Below, piece after piece: positions 63,937 through 64,000 of a DNA stretch of 64,000 nucleotides. A program made the position numbers and the translations under genes. Each line of letters begins with the position of its first letter. Positions within the stretch are counted from its first letter, which is position 1. Location: positions 84,586,218 through 84,650,217 of the forward strand of contig OX419755.1 in assembly GCA_948567375.1 (NCBI GenBank). Reading direction: 5' to 3'. The stretch comes from Lunularia cruciata. Lineage: Eukaryota; Streptophyta; Marchantiopsida; Lunulariales; Lunulariaceae. Below the pieces are notes generated by a model. The model did no database searches. It had not been told where the DNA came from and saw only the letters and a program-made list of their open reading frames with translations.

Positions 63937-64000
63937 ATCTGTAGTGTTGTTATTCAGTAATGTTATTCTAAAGTTGAGTAAAGCAAAGTGTTATAACTTA

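Larger units (their letters stand above)
62690..64000 (+). mobile_element. 5'-truncated B-family LTR running off the window
   Basis: It starts inside ORF2 with no LTR start or ORF1. ORF2 coil text continues to about 63780, with conserved RLHGL, LHELRLLVQETR and LDLV blocks. The tail contains TATTTAAA (63929) and gtaaagcaaagtg. The LTR end is beyond 64000. Confidence 0.82.

Noticed and set aside
1-64000. CRISPR arrays, prokaryotic operons, rRNA or tRNA genes
   Set aside because: No regularly spaced short repeats with unique spacers, no ribosome-binding pattern, and no tRNA or rRNA signature were seen. The only tRNA-like matches are primer-binding sites.

Overview
The window is a plant-type retrotransposon graveyard with no host gene I can recognise. 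It suggests a seed plant with a large, repeat-rich genome, perhaps a gymnosperm. The evidence is Ty3/gypsy elements with giant LTRs, tRNA-Asp and initiator-Met type primer sites, and a plant-style hAT relic. The taxon is an inference. Nearly every reading frame is broken, so most coding features are listed as pseudogenes.

Layout. (1) 1-7822: Ty3/gypsy element A (gag, PR, RT, RH, INT, 3' LTR). Its RT is split at the catalytic box by a solo LTR (3000-4964, TSD CTTCA), and it carries two short hairpin palindromes. (2) 7823-14533 and 31006-~32500: Ty3/gypsy element C, the most interesting object here. Its domains in order are gag, two zinc knuckles, aspartic protease, a complete-looking but decayed DNA cytosine-5 methyltransferase, RT, RNase H, integrase and a PHD finger. 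(3) C is interrupted by a minus-strand solo LTR (14534-16744 plus 29441-31005, TSD ATTGT). That LTR is interrupted by a full-length element B1 (16745-29435, TSD GCAAC), which gives three nested layers. (4) ~32500-36500: AT-rich sequence with microsatellites and one unrecognised coding remnant. (5) 36540-38970: hAT transposase pseudogene. (6) 39570-51887: full-length element B2 (TSD TACCT), inserted in a degenerate coiled-coil-coding sequence. (7) 53030-55035: an inverted piece of the C LTR and a decayed B-like pol (element D). (8) 55350-62125: two B-type LTRs joined tail to tail, with three copies of TTATG at the borders and junction. (9) ~62690-64000: a 5'-truncated B-type LTR running off the window.

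The B family has LTRs of about 3.75 kb when undeleted, a primer site complementary to tRNA-Asp, a gag with three CCHC knuckles, and coding sequence inside the LTR. The LTR codes for a ~330-aa protein followed in frame by an acidic and coiled-coil protein. Both lie upstream of a conserved TATTTAAG box about 670 bp before the LTR end, so they sit in U3. In a genomic RNA they would lie 3' of pol, as an accessory gene does.

How the parts relate: each element would once have used gag for particles, PR for processing, RT/RH for cDNA and INT for insertion. C adds a chromatin writer (5mC methyltransferase) and a reader (PHD finger) to that set. B adds U3-encoded proteins of unknown role. None looks competent now, because stops, frameshifts, catalytic substitutions and nested insertions break all of them.
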